64,000 nucleotides of DNA from assembly GCF_023278565.1 (NCBI RefSeq), contig NC_064676.1, positions 6,076,001 through 6,140,000 on the forward strand, read 5' to 3'. Shown here piece after piece: positions 37,315-49,128 of this stretch (position 1 is its first letter; every line of letters begins with the position of its first letter). The notes under the pieces were generated by a model, which was given only the letters and a program-made list of their open reading frames with translations, had not been told where the DNA came from and ran no database searches. Made by a program: the position numbers and the translations under genes. The DNA comes from Colletotrichum lupini. Taxonomy: Eukaryota > Ascomycota > Sordariomycetes > Glomerellales > Glomerellaceae.

Positions 37315-38619
37315 TTATTTGTCGAGTCCTCCGGCCTCACGGACGGCAGACTGCGCATTATTGGCGTGAGATCCAGTCTCGATCATCTTGGCCACCTCCG
37401 CATCATCATGCGGTGCCCTCAGCTTGCCCACAGTCGTGAAGTCATCCCGCGGTCGCTTTACAATGACACCCTCTCTCGCCTCACCCAACGCGCCACCAAC
37501 ACCAGCCTGACCCGTCCTCAGCGCAGCAAGCGACTTGTGGCGCTCCGAGAGGAGCTCGTCCTCGGCCTCCCAGCTGAGTGAGAGCAGCGCGTTCTCCTTG
37601 GGCCGGACGGCCGGGTGGGTGAAGAGGGAGAGCACGCAGGGTCTCTCGCCGCTGGTCTCGGTGTTGCGGCCCGTGCCGTGCCAGATGCGGCCCTCGAAGA
37701 TCATGGCGGTGCCGGCGGGCGCCTCGCAGGCGATTGTGCCCTCGCTGGTGAATACGTTGCGGGGGCGAACGTTCTTGTTGTGCGAGCCGGGGAAGATGCG
37801 GGTACCGCCGTTCTTCTCGGTGAAGTCGCACAGGAGCCAGGAGATGTTGAGGGCGCAGGGCTTGGTGCGGCCGTGGCCCATGATACCTTGGTCCCAGTGG
37901 AGGACTTGAGGCATACCGCCGGGGCGGGCGATGTTGATCTGTTGTCATGGTGTTAGTCATTGTGTCCTTTCTTCTTGGATGGAAAAGAGTGCATACGTTG
38001 TAGGACCACAAAAGGGGGTTGTTGCAGCCGAGGTACCACGGCACGACCTCATCGATCAGGGGGTGGTTCAGTAGGTCGAGGAACTCCTCTCCCTTGTTGA
38101 AGATGTTCCAGATGCGCTGGTTGGGCTTCTTTGGGCCGCCATCGAACGTCGCCACGCCAGCATTACGTTCGCCGGCAGCCTGCTCCTGGGCACCCTTCTT
38201 GAGGATCGCGACTTGCTCGGGAGTGAGCGCGTTCTTCATCAGACCATAACCCCACTTCCTCAAGTCACGCTTGACCTGCTCGATATCTTCTGTCGGCTTG
38301 GGCAGCTCGTCCTTTGTCGTCGGAGCATCCGTGGGGTTCGGAGTGATGAGGTCTGCAAAGCGGATGGCCAGGGGGTAGTCTCCCTTGGTGGGGACGGCCG
38401 ACATGAACACGGCGGTCTGCGGGTCATCGCGGCCCTCGGCCAGGTCCTCGAAGCGCTCTGGGCGCCATGTAAGCTCAAAGGCGGGCTCCGCGCCGTCGGT
38501 GGGGGCCGAGTCGAGGAGCTTGACCGGGCTGGAGCGGGCGTCGATGTAGACGGGATCGGGGTCCGTGAAGTCGCCTTCGGCAAATGTCACCTTTGCCAGT
38601 ACCTTGAGCTCTTGGAATG

Positions 38620-38824
38620 TGTCGGATTGGAAGTCCAATTCGACCGCGGCATACAGCCGACTGCGCAGGGGCCAATTGGGGGCCCTATTTACGATTATCG
38701 TAGCCAGCCCAACCTATAGTTAGAACCTCCTTTTTATACCTACTACGCAGATATTTATATAGTTTAATTAATCTCTTTATTAACTACGGTTCGAACTAAC
38801 TACCCTATAATAAGGATATTAATA
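38620..38824 (+). repeat. 5' LTR of the 38.6-45.1 kb Copia element
   Basis: 205 bp, starting TGTCGGATTGG. The outer half, next to the dioxygenase gene, is nearly unmutated, while the inner end reads GGATATTAATA where the partner LTR reads GGATACCAACA. Confidence 0.9.
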
Positions 38825-41800
38825 CTAATTAGTAATTAAACTCTACTATTATAGATTAGTAAGGTATCTTATTATATAGAAGAGACGACTTCTTAATACT
38901 ATATAAGATAGGAGATTCGTACTAATTAACTTTACGGAAGTAGATAAAAAAGGAGGCGATTTTTAAATACTATACGGAATTAAGTAATTATAGCCCTTTA
39001 TTACCTACGAGAGGTCGACGTTTACTACGTTAAACTACGTTAATTAACGGAACTACTTAAGCAACTAGCTTTTTACTATCGCCCCGAGTAGCTTTTTTAC
39101 TAAACGACTTTTCTACGGCCGGCCCGTAATTAGAAATTAACTAAGGAAGCTATTTAGAGACTATAAAGAGTACGAGGCTTAAGAGGCTAGAAGTATATAG
39201 GATAGCGAAAATTAGTAATTAATAAAGATCCTGAGACTAATTACTATATCTTTTTATAATAATACAAACGTCTACCGCTATTATTATTAAAAGGAATTAT
39301 TAAAACCTACCCTTTTTTACTAAACGAAAAGGAGGATTTTAGTAAGTACGATAGTTAGCGATTTAGAAAGGTAGTAGTAATTATTAAAAATAATAAAAAC
39401 GAAAGTAGTAGCGAGACGGCGAGAGGAAGCGGGAATTTCTTAAACCCCGATAAATTCGTTAAGTAATAAAAGCACGGATTTATTACGACCCGTGCGCAAA
39501 TTAGATATATCCCTATTAAAATTAAATACGCTAGCGACTGCTAATATAGGTATAAACTAAAATAAGCCCCTTAGTAAGTTAAGGTAAAGAAAAAGAGGAC
39601 GAAACCCAATCCTAAATAGAATCCTAATCCTTTATAAGTAAGTAAATATTAACCCGGACTATTAGGGGACATAGATATATAGAATCGCAGATTAGCTTAA
39701 TAATAAGTAAATTAGCGCGGCATTAATCTATTTAACTAAGGTTTATAAAAAAAAAGGGCTATAGGGGTAACTCCTATTTTATAAGATCGTAAACGACCTT
39801 AGTTACTAACTAAATAAATAGTTCGCGAGCGCAAGCCTAGGAATTATAAAAATAGTTAATAGATTCCTCTATGGGCGAGGGGTATTATTAGCGTAATTAT
39901 AATTACGAGAGCTATACGAAATACTAATAGTAATAATTATAAAAGAGGAATTCGTACTATAGGACTAGGTATAGGTTAATAGAGCGTATAATCGCTTTAA
40001 TAAATTTAGAAAAAGGGTAAACGACCTAGATTTCCTCCCTATAATTACTAATAGAAATCTATTATCGTAAAAGGATATACCGGGGTAAAATATAATACTA
40101 AAAGTACGATAATTAATAATTCTGCTTATTTCGATTTATAACTCGTTACCGCTATTAATACGAAATTCGGCGCCGATTAGCTAATAAGAAAGGAAGTAGA
40201 TAACTCGAAATTATTAATAATACGTAGCGACGTAGGGTTCGTATATAAATACTAAAAATCTAGTAGCAAATACGAGGCAATTTACAGACCTTAAAAAGAT
40301 CTTTTTAAAAAAGAAATTATACTCTAGGGGGAAGTATAAGGTCTTATAAAAAACCCTAACGATATTTTATAATTACTATAAAAAAGTCGGAATTAGGGAA
40401 CACTAGTACTATTTAGTAATTAATATCGTACTCGTAAGTAAAGCCTTTAATTATTACTACGAAGCGGTATATAATCTCGATCGAAACGACTTTTTTAATA
40501 TAATTAACGCAATCCGAAGCCGCTTCGAAACTTACGATAAGAACTTAGAGCTCCTATCTAAGCTACGAGCGATTTCTTTCGTATTTATAGCTAGGATAAT
40601 AGAGGGTAAATTATAAGTAGAGATCTTTAAAATACTTATCGATCGAATCGATAAGCTAGCGAAAACCTAGCTAAATAAGGGGATAAACGAGCGGAAAGTC
40701 GGATATTTCTATACCGTAATTTAGTATATATTAGAAATAAAGATTACCTTATACTAAGTACTTAAAAACTACGAGACGCTCTACTCGAGGCTAAGATCTA
40801 ACTTTAATATTAAGGCGAGAATACTGCGCTAAACCTATTTCTAAATATACGACGGCCCTTATTAATAATATTAAATCGATCGAACGTATAATAAAAAAAG
40901 AAAAGAGGCTAGATACGGTAATCGCTAGTAAAGAGGCCCAGATTCGTTAAATAAGTAGAGATTTAACTTATAAATAGGGTAATAAAAAAAGTAATATTAT
41001 ATTTATAAAAAGGATAGATATTAGTTAAGTAACTACTCTGAGGAAGAGCGTATTAAATTATATAAATAGTATAAAAAGTTGAGGGTAATAAACGGCAAAA
41101 CTAGCCCTTGTCGGTTTAACTAATTCCTTATTATATATAAGGGCAGATCTGGGGGCACGGAACCTAGCGATAGTAGTTAAAGTAGTAGCCTAAAGCATAT
41201 ACCCCCTATAAGAGATTTAGAAGATAAAGAAGATCTTACCTCCTATACTAACGAATTAGATTATAATAAAATTAACGATATTAACTACTCTTTTTTTGCC
41301 CCGTTAACCTCCGGAGGATATACGAGGCTAAACGAATAGAAGGTAATAAAAGCTCTTAATAAGTAGGCTTTTATTTATAAATAGTAAGGGAAGGTCCCTT
41401 AGATAACGGATACGAAGGCGGCTAAAAGGGCGAATTTAATAAGGCTAAAGCCTATTCTCTTAATAATTAAAACGAAGACGCTATCTTTCTTAATATTTAA
41501 AAAAAAAGAACATAGTACTAAGTAAATCTAGGGGTAGCTAGAGGGGTCCTTTTTATACTACTTAGATCCCTTAAATACTAAGCTCGTATAGGTATTTTAT
41601 ATAAGCGAAAGGTACGGCCTAGATAATTTTTATAGGATTATCCTAAATATTAGGGTATTATAATAGTTAACTAGAGGAAAAGAGTAATTCTAAGCGCTAT
41701 AAAAGATCGCGCTAATAATACTTAATATATCGACGGCGGGTATTATAAGGATTAGTTTCGGCCTAGGTAAGGAAATCGTCGCCCTAAGTATAATAAAAAT

Positions 41801-44800
41801 AGAGACGTACTTCGGAACGATAACTTTTTATATTTTACTTATTAATACCCTATTTTTCCTATATCTAAAAAATATAGATTAACTAAGTATTATATTTAAT
41901 AATACGAGGAACAAAATCTCTAGTAGTAAGTATTTTAAAATAGTCGAACGACGATAGGGGCATGCGTTTATAAAGCTTATTAACGATACGAAGTTAATTA
42001 ATTACTTAACGGAAAGTGAGCTTAGAAAACTATACCGGAGATTCGGGTACCCGTCGGTTACGAGGCTATATAACCTCTTAAAGTAATTAGGTAATAATAA
42101 TATCGTAATAGGGGCGCTAGAGTAGTTAATAAAAGTATACTATTAATACTAGATAAATACGCAGAGCCTATATAGATTTAAGTTTAAATTACGTAATAAG
42201 CTTAACTTTAACTAAGAAATAGTCGTCGATATCTTCTATTTAAATAGTCGGCTAGTACTATATATAATTAACGTATCTATATTTTTTTAAGTAGGGCAAT
42301 TCCTCTAGGATCTATAAGTAAAAATAGTATAGGTAGCCTTATAAAAAAGCTAGATCGATATATACTAAGAACCGCTAAATAGTATTAGAACTAACGCTAG
42401 CACTAGCTTTAAGTTAGTAGAATTTAAAAATAATATAACGGCTTACGGTATATAGCTAAAAGTCGTACCCGTTAAAGCGCACTATAGTATTAAAAAGGTA
42501 GAGAGGGTATATTAGGAATTAAAAAGGGCGTTTAGAATTATTAAAAAGGAAAATCCGGATTTTACTAACGACGAATGCCTCTAGATAGTACTTAAATATT
42601 ATAACGATACTATAGGGCCTAACGGACTTATACTAATACTATTAGTATTTAGAGTATATTTAAAAACGACCTTAGCCTCGCTACCGTTACTAGGTATAAG
42701 CTAACGAGCCCGAGTAGTTAAAAAAGTAATATAAATACTGCGCGAAGTAAATATAAAAAGGTAAGTTAACGAGGTAATTACTACGCATAATAGGCCCGAT
42801 ATAGGGAATAATTTAAATATATTACTAAATTTAAATATACGAGTATAGTACGAAATTACTTAATAGTAGGCTGGGCTATATAAGTTAATTTCCGTTAACG
42901 AGCGCTCTTATATAGTTACGAGAGATCGCAACTAGCTACTCGAAGTATTAATTATAGTAATTAGACCGTATTATATAGATCTTAACGAGGTAATTTTTAA
43001 CTTATAAAAAGAAGAAGAGCTAGGGGAAACTATATAACCCATAGTAGAGGTATAAGAAATTATCCTCGACGAAATCGTCGTAGTAATACTAATAAATAAT
43101 AAGGAAGAGGAAATTGCTAAAAGGGCACTAATACTATTAGTAAGACGTTATAAAAGACTACGACGGCAAGCCCTAACGCGGCAATTTATTATTAGTAACG
43201 AGGTAATTAATACCTTTTATATAGTAAAAGAGAAAGCCGATTTCGAGCTAGTAGTTAAACTACATAAGGAAGGCGTAATTATAACTATTAAAAAGCTATA
43301 TAAGGGATTAGATCTTATCGAAGTAAACACTTTTCGTAATCGAGGGGTCTATCGATTTATCCTATACGACCTAGAAAAATATATAAACCTCCGCATATTT
43401 AAATTACGAATAGTTCGTAAGATTAAAGGGAAAGGAATACCCTAGCTGTATAAGAAATCTAGATACGTAATTTAAGGGTACGGTAATATTAAAAAGGTAA
43501 CGCTACTTATATAATCGCTTATTATATAGTACTATAACTAACGATTAATAATAGTACTAATAGTATCGCTACGAAAGAAGGGATACGAGATTTAGAGCCG
43601 TGATATTACCTAGGCCTATACCTAATCGGCCACAGGGCTTATAAGAAAAATCCTAGCCTATTTACCGAAGGAAATAGCTAGTAAGTACTTAGAAAGCACG
43701 ATTATTAAAGTGCTTAAGCCACTATATAGGCTCGTAAAATCGGGCACCTATTAGTAGGCCACTTACTACGATTTTTATATTAATTAACTATTAATAGTTA
43801 CTTTTACGTACGACCCGTACTTATTTATCGCGGAGTATAAAGGCGATTAATTTAAGATCGTCGGAATATAGACCGACGATATATTAAGCCTATCCGATAT
43901 TAACTTTATAAAAAAAGAGGATAAGGAGCTTTAGAAAGCGGGCTTTATAATAAAGCTAAAAAAGGTCTTTATAATAAATACCCCCTTAGTATTTAACGAC
44001 GGGATTCTTATAATCGAAGGGAAAACCGTCGTTTTTTAATAAAAGGGGTAAAATAAAAAGATTAACCTCGTCGATCTAAATATAACTAATATTAAGAAGC
44101 GGTATAAGGCTAAGCTCGCGCGAGGGGTATATATTATAAGTATTTATTAGCCCGAAGCGACTTTTAATTATATTAGGGTAGCATAGGCTATAGATTTAAC
44201 TAAATAAAACGTCAAGGTACTTAATAAGCGGCTTAAGTAGTAATAAACGAATCTCGATCGAGGTCTCGTTTATTACCTAATCGACCTTACGACTAGTAAG
44301 CTCTACGTCTTCGTTAATAGGTTATTTATAAATAATAACGACCTTACTTTATAATTAAGGTATATTATTATCTTAGCTAATAAGAGTATAGGCGAGAGCG
44401 AATTTATTATATACGGTAATATAATCTACTACTTATTAACTAAAAGTAAACGGGTAATAAGAAGTATATTAGCGTTAGAGGTTTATAGTATAATTAACGG
44501 TATTAACTTCTCTTATACGATTTTAATAACGCTAAAGAAGATTACCGATCGAATTAGCCTTTTACCTATTTTAATAGTTATCTATATAAATTCTTACTCG
44601 CTATACGAATGCTTTATTAAATTAAGAATAACGAAAGAAAAGAGGCTTATAATTAATATTATAGCCCTTAGGTAATCGTACGAAAGGCGCGAGATACTTA
44701 AGATTTATTAGATTAATAGTAAAAATAACCTCGTAGACGCTTTTATAAAAGTAGCACTAAATAAGGGATTAGAGTAATTCGTAAATAGCAGAAAAGTTAT

Positions 44801-44935
44801 TATATAAATAGAGGGATAAGTTATATAAAAAAAGTAGAGAAAAGGGGGAAAAGGAGACGACTTAGTAAACGGGCCTAAGGTCGAATTATACCTCTAACCG
44901 TAGCGGTTAAATTAATAAAAAAAAGAGAAAGTTAG

Positions 44936-45140
44936 TATTAAATTAGAAGTCTAATTTAACCGCGGTATATAGCCGACTGCGCAGGGGCTAATTAGGGGCC
45001 CTATTTATAATTATCGTAACTAACCTAACCTACGGTTAGAACCTCCTTTTTATACCTACTACGCAGATATTTATATAGTTTAATTAATCTCTTCGTTAAC
45101 TACGGTTCGAACCAACTACCCTGTAATAGGGATACCAACA
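44936..45140 (+). repeat. 3' LTR of the 38.6-45.1 kb Copia element
   Basis: 205 bp, ending GATACCAACA. Its inner end is RIP-mutated (TATTAAATTAG for TGTCGGATTGG) and its outer end is clean, the mirror image of the 5' LTR. Confidence 0.9.
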
Positions 45141-45346
45141 GAATGCCTAAACCCCGGTCACTCTCGTGTTAGTAAAAGGGGTCCCTCCAATGCTTGACCT
45201 CTTCGTGGGGTTATTACCTGTAGCTTATCGGCAAGGATCAACCGTGCGAGGTTGCTCTGTGCTGTAAAGCGCTGGGCCTTATTTCCGTAGCTGACGGAGC
45301 TGAAGTCAAGGGCCCCAAGGGGCTTGGAGGGTGCTGGAATAGACAT

Positions 45347-45779
45347 CTTGTTGTTTGAATTAGACACTGAATGAATGCTCGAGGATAGTAGTTGATTGAA
45401 AGGTGAGGTTGATTGGAGAGTGATACAGATCTTTACTACTGTCGGGAAACTCCAAATAGTTATACGTTCAGAGGCGATGCTGCTAGGATGAGAGTATTCG
45501 CTTCATGTCTGGGCATGTCGCCTCGCAACTCTAATCGAGTTGTTGTTGAAGCAACGCCATACGCGAATGAAGCGTTACGGACTACAGCATCGTAGACTTT
45601 GACCGACGCCGTGCTCGCGTAGCTGCGCCGGGCCCGGGTGGTGAACAGAGTTGCAACGTTTCTCAATGTCAGCTCCCCCAGTTTCTCGGTCTCGGTCTCG
45701 CTCTCAGTCGTTTTACATGATTAAGATTGGGCTTGACGTCGCACTCCCCCACAAAAACCCTGGGGTCGCGGAACTCAAT
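45347..45779. promoter_or_regulatory. Former promoter region of the split dioxygenase gene
   Basis: 433 bp between the start codon of the minus-strand dioxygenase gene and the pogo-type element. It probably contains that gene's promoter, now driving only 43 codons before the intron. No binding site identified. Confidence 0.4.
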
Positions 45780-45781
45780 TA

Positions 45782-47653
45782 AGTCGACCCACCCCCTTTT
45801 GGCCACCCCCCCCTTTTGGCCACCCCATTTCTCCATCCCAGCCACCGCATTAAAACCCTACCCACGATTTTCAAACTACTATAATAATTGCAAAAATCGT
45901 CTAAATGCAATTCTTTTTTATATACTTATTTATCGATATATAATAGTCTCGTATACCGAAAATAAAGTTATTTAGGCTCTTAAGGCTATTAGAAGAGGTC
46001 TCTTAGTTAATCGGGCCTCGATTAAGTTCGGAGTTTTAAAGTTAACTCTTCGTAACTATAAGAGAGGCTACTAGACGAGGGTAATAGTATTCGTAGACCT
46101 TTAAAAACTTCTTCTATAATAAGAAGACTAGCTAGCCTAGTAGGTTCGTATTTAATATAATCTAGGCATTATACTAACTTATAAATAGCTTATAGAATTT
46201 ACTAAGTAAGTTCTAAGATCCTAGGGGGATATAAATCCTTTTAAAAAGAGATAGATAGACGCTTTTTTAAAGAGGAACCTATTAATTAAGGTCTAGAGAA
46301 GTCGTACTATCGATTCGAGGTATCTAAATAGGGCTATTACTAATATAATTAAGTTATAGTTTAGATTACTCGATATACTAGAGATTAGCGATATTAAATA
46401 GGCTAATAGGTATAATATAGATAAGACTAGTATCCTAGAGGGCAAGGGATTTAATAGCCTAGTTTTGGGCAAGGTAGAGACTATAGTAGTGCGAAAAAAA
46501 GAGCCTGGTTTGCGTGCTTAAGTGTCTATTATTAAGTATATTTTTACTAATAGTCGAGCTATTAAACTACTAGTTATATATAAAGGAAAGTCGGTATAAT
46601 AGTAATAGTTTTTATTTAAACTTAACCCTTATACTAGTTAGGAGTTCACAGTAATAGATAATAGCTAGACGACCGATAAGACTACCCTTAAGTAGTTAAA
46701 AACAGTGTTCTTATTATAGACTAAGACCCCCCCCCCCTTAGGGGGCTTAGCATATTTAATAAGCCTCGACTATTAGTTTTAGATAGCTATAGGAGTTATA
46801 CGACGATAGAATTTATATAGGAATGCTATAGAAATAACGTCTACTTGCTATTCTTATTACTATACACTTCCTATATCCTCTAGCTATTAGATATAGCTAT
46901 TTTTAGACTTATTAAGTCTAAGTATAGGAAGGAGCTTAGTAAGGAGGATATAGTAAACAATTTTACTATCGTTAGAAAGCGGTACTTCTTAAGCTATTAT
47001 TAAAAAGCTCGTTTAGCTAGTCTAACGTCGTTAAATATACGAAGTAGGTAGAAAGCAACTAGACTATATCCCCCTAACATAGCTAGACTACTTACTAATC
47101 TAATAGTCCTACTTAACCTAGTTATACTAACTAAAAAGACCGTAAATACTGGGTAAGTAACTAGTAATATTAGAAAAGCTATTAACTAGGCATTAGCGGC
47201 GTCTATTATTAACTAGTTAATACCTAAAAAGGCTAGCGAGCTCTGCGATTAGTTAAAGTTATTTATAGAGCTTAGTCTAGACTATAATACTTAACGACTA
47301 CTATTTAAAAAAATAAAAAAGGTATTTAGCGAGCAGGCCTACTATCTAATAGTATCTTAGTACTATATTTAAGTTCTAAAAGCCAAAGTTAACTAATTAA
47401 GGCCGCGGAAAAAGAAGAGTATACTAATAGACCTAAATACTAAGTTCGCGAATATCTAGGATATATAAAGAGCTTAGGAGGACTCTAGCGACCGTCTAGT
47501 TAGTCCTAGTCGACTCGCAGGGGTCGAATTACTTAGGGAGAATAATAACTATATTATTATAGTAGTAGAAGATAGTTAATTAATTAAGTGTAGTTAGTGG
47601 CGATGTTTTGATACTATGTTTTGATGGGGTGGCCAAAAGGGGGTGGGTCGACT
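45782..47653 (+). mobile_element. pogo/Fot-type DNA transposon, RIP-mutated (1872 bp)
   Basis: Identical 28-bp inverted ends begin AGTCGACCCACCCCCTTTTG and are flanked by TA on both sides (45780-45781, 47654-47655), as in Tc1/mariner-pogo elements. Size matches Fot1-type elements (about 1.9 kb). Around 46767-46940 a translation that reads through RIP stops resembles the DDE_1 transposase core: RLLVLDSYRSYTTIEFI, then YTSYIL.LLDIAIFRLIKS (compare the family's LDGHGSH and LQPLDVxxF). All frames are broken. At the left end the block CCCCCTTTTGGCCACC is present twice in tandem; the right end has it once. Confidence 0.88.
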
Positions 47654-47655
47654 TA

Positions 47656-49128
47656 TAACCTGCGCTTGCAAGCCAGTGCAGTAATTACTAATAAGAGACT
47701 CAGGATTACTCCGTACGTTTAAAGACGGGCTGTGTAGGCGCTACTAAAAGGCATCACGTTGTATGGCCCTGCGCCGGTAGATAATCAACGTAACCCCTTG
47801 CTAGCGTCAAGGATTTAGGATAGATGACTTTACAAACCTTCGTGCGGGATGCGCTGATTAGCCCCTTGGCTGCCACGCTGCCTAATCGTAGTCGTTGCTT
47901 ATTTATATTGTTGCCGCTAACAGCTTGTATCCATACCTCGCTCTCGCACTCTATCGTCGGCCGGGAAGCATATTAGAGCTTGGAAACACAGTAGCTAGGA
48001 GCTTGGTTCACCTCGCCTCGTTCCTGCGCCCCCTTATCCCCTCGTCGCTAGATCGCAGAAACTTAAGTCCGCGAGACGATCCAGCGGGCGGCGGCAGTTG
48101 AAGCACCGATCCGCGATGTGGCGTTCTTGGCTTCGGGCAGTAACGGTTCCCGGGCCGTCCAGGGTGGATTCCGGGGCACTCCGTACAAGGGAGCTTTTCG
48201 CCGAGTGAGTCGCCCGGCGGGTCTAGTTGGTGGGTATCGCAATTATCAGTGGATCGTACCTCTTTGATTCTTCCCGCAGCTGTTGTTCAAATAGATGGCA
48301 ATCTTAGCTGCTTGTTTCTTTCGATCTTGTTTCAGAGCTGGGTGTACCTGTTGTACGTTCATCTCGAAGAAGTCCTTCTGGATCAGAATACTTAGCATGT
48401 TTTCTTCCCTTCTTCGTCCATGAACATTGGACTACGAAGTCTTGCTGATATGCTGGGAGGTCGTGTAAGTTTTGGTGTGACGCGTGAACAAAACTGGTGC
48501 TACATTTGGTATCAAGATGTTTCTCTAAAAAGATCCGTTTCTTAGTTCATCGAGTTCAACCATCGCCACAGAAGAGTCACCTCGGAAGTGCCCCACAAGA
48601 ACGTCCCCTAAAGCAGTGGCTAGGGAGATGAAAGGTAGGGTGATCTTCTACTTCTCCATGCAAATCACGTACTTAGTCAGTCACTAAGGAGCCAACTCGC
48701 TCTCGTGACTCGTCCTCGCTCTCGCTTCCCCTGTCCTCAGCCACACATAGAGCTTATTACGACCCCCATAGCCACTAGCTCCTAGCCAATGGTCTTGCAC
48801 AATGTCCGCACATTGACCGCGATCCGCGGCCTCGTCTTCGCCTTCGTGTTAGCACTCGGGTGGTTGTCATGACTTCAACCCAATGAGGCGTATCCAAAAT
48901 TTGACCGGTTGTTCGGCATCGAAAATGCCTAGCTTGCACAAGACATGGCTCGTGACCTGGCTAGCAGACGGATAAGAACTTGTCCGTAGATGGCAATGAG
49001 AATATCGACAGGACTATATCTGGTTTATCTCCCAGCTCTCTGATATCACACTCCTCACCTGGGACCGAAACCTTCTTTAAGTTTGTTCATCGTTGCAGTT
49101 CTTGGCACCTCCACGGCAGAAATCGAAA
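47656..49128. other. Intergenic region upstream of the FAD-oxidase gene
   Basis: 1.5 kb of normal composition between the pogo-type element and the oxidase start. No gene seen. The last few hundred bases must include the oxidase promoter. Confidence 0.5.

Larger units (their letters stand above)
38620..45140 (+). mobile_element. Full-length Copia-type LTR retrotransposon, RIP-mutated (6521 bp)
   Basis: The element is bounded by 205-bp LTRs and by a perfect 5-bp target duplication GAATG at 38615-38619 and 45141-45145. A purine run at about 44917-44931, just before the right LTR, fits the polypurine tract. Reading TAA/TAG as mutated Gln codons shows pol in Copia order: near 43430-43900 a reverse transcriptase, with the active-site TDDIL at about 43873-43887, then an RNase H region to about 44770. 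No frame is open. Compared with the copies at 1-1963 and 51309-58764 it lacks about 330 bp of the 5' interior (junction near 39150). It sits in exon 2 of the dioxygenase gene and cannot move on its own. Confidence 0.92.
37315..45346 (-). pseudogene. Phytanoyl-CoA dioxygenase-type gene split by a Copia retrotransposon
   Basis: Exon 1 is 45346-45218 (MSIPAPSKPLGALDF...ADKLQ). The 71-nt intron 45217-45147 has GTAATA, a TACTAACAC branch and a TTTAG acceptor. Exon 2 starts at 45146, is interrupted after six bases by the element 38620-45140, and resumes at 38614-37997. Exon 3 is 37938-37315, after an intron with GTATGC and ACAG. With the element and one GAATG copy ignored, all phases agree and the reading is 458 residues. 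The Fe(II)/2-oxoglutarate site is complete: HWD (His 265, Asp 267), distal His in RIWHGTG (338) and Arg in RPCVLS (350), with FPGSH before it. Relatives hydroxylate small molecules, including fungal metabolites. The insertion separates promoter and start codon from the catalytic part, so no normal product is expected. The gene halves show no obvious RIP. Confidence 0.9.
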
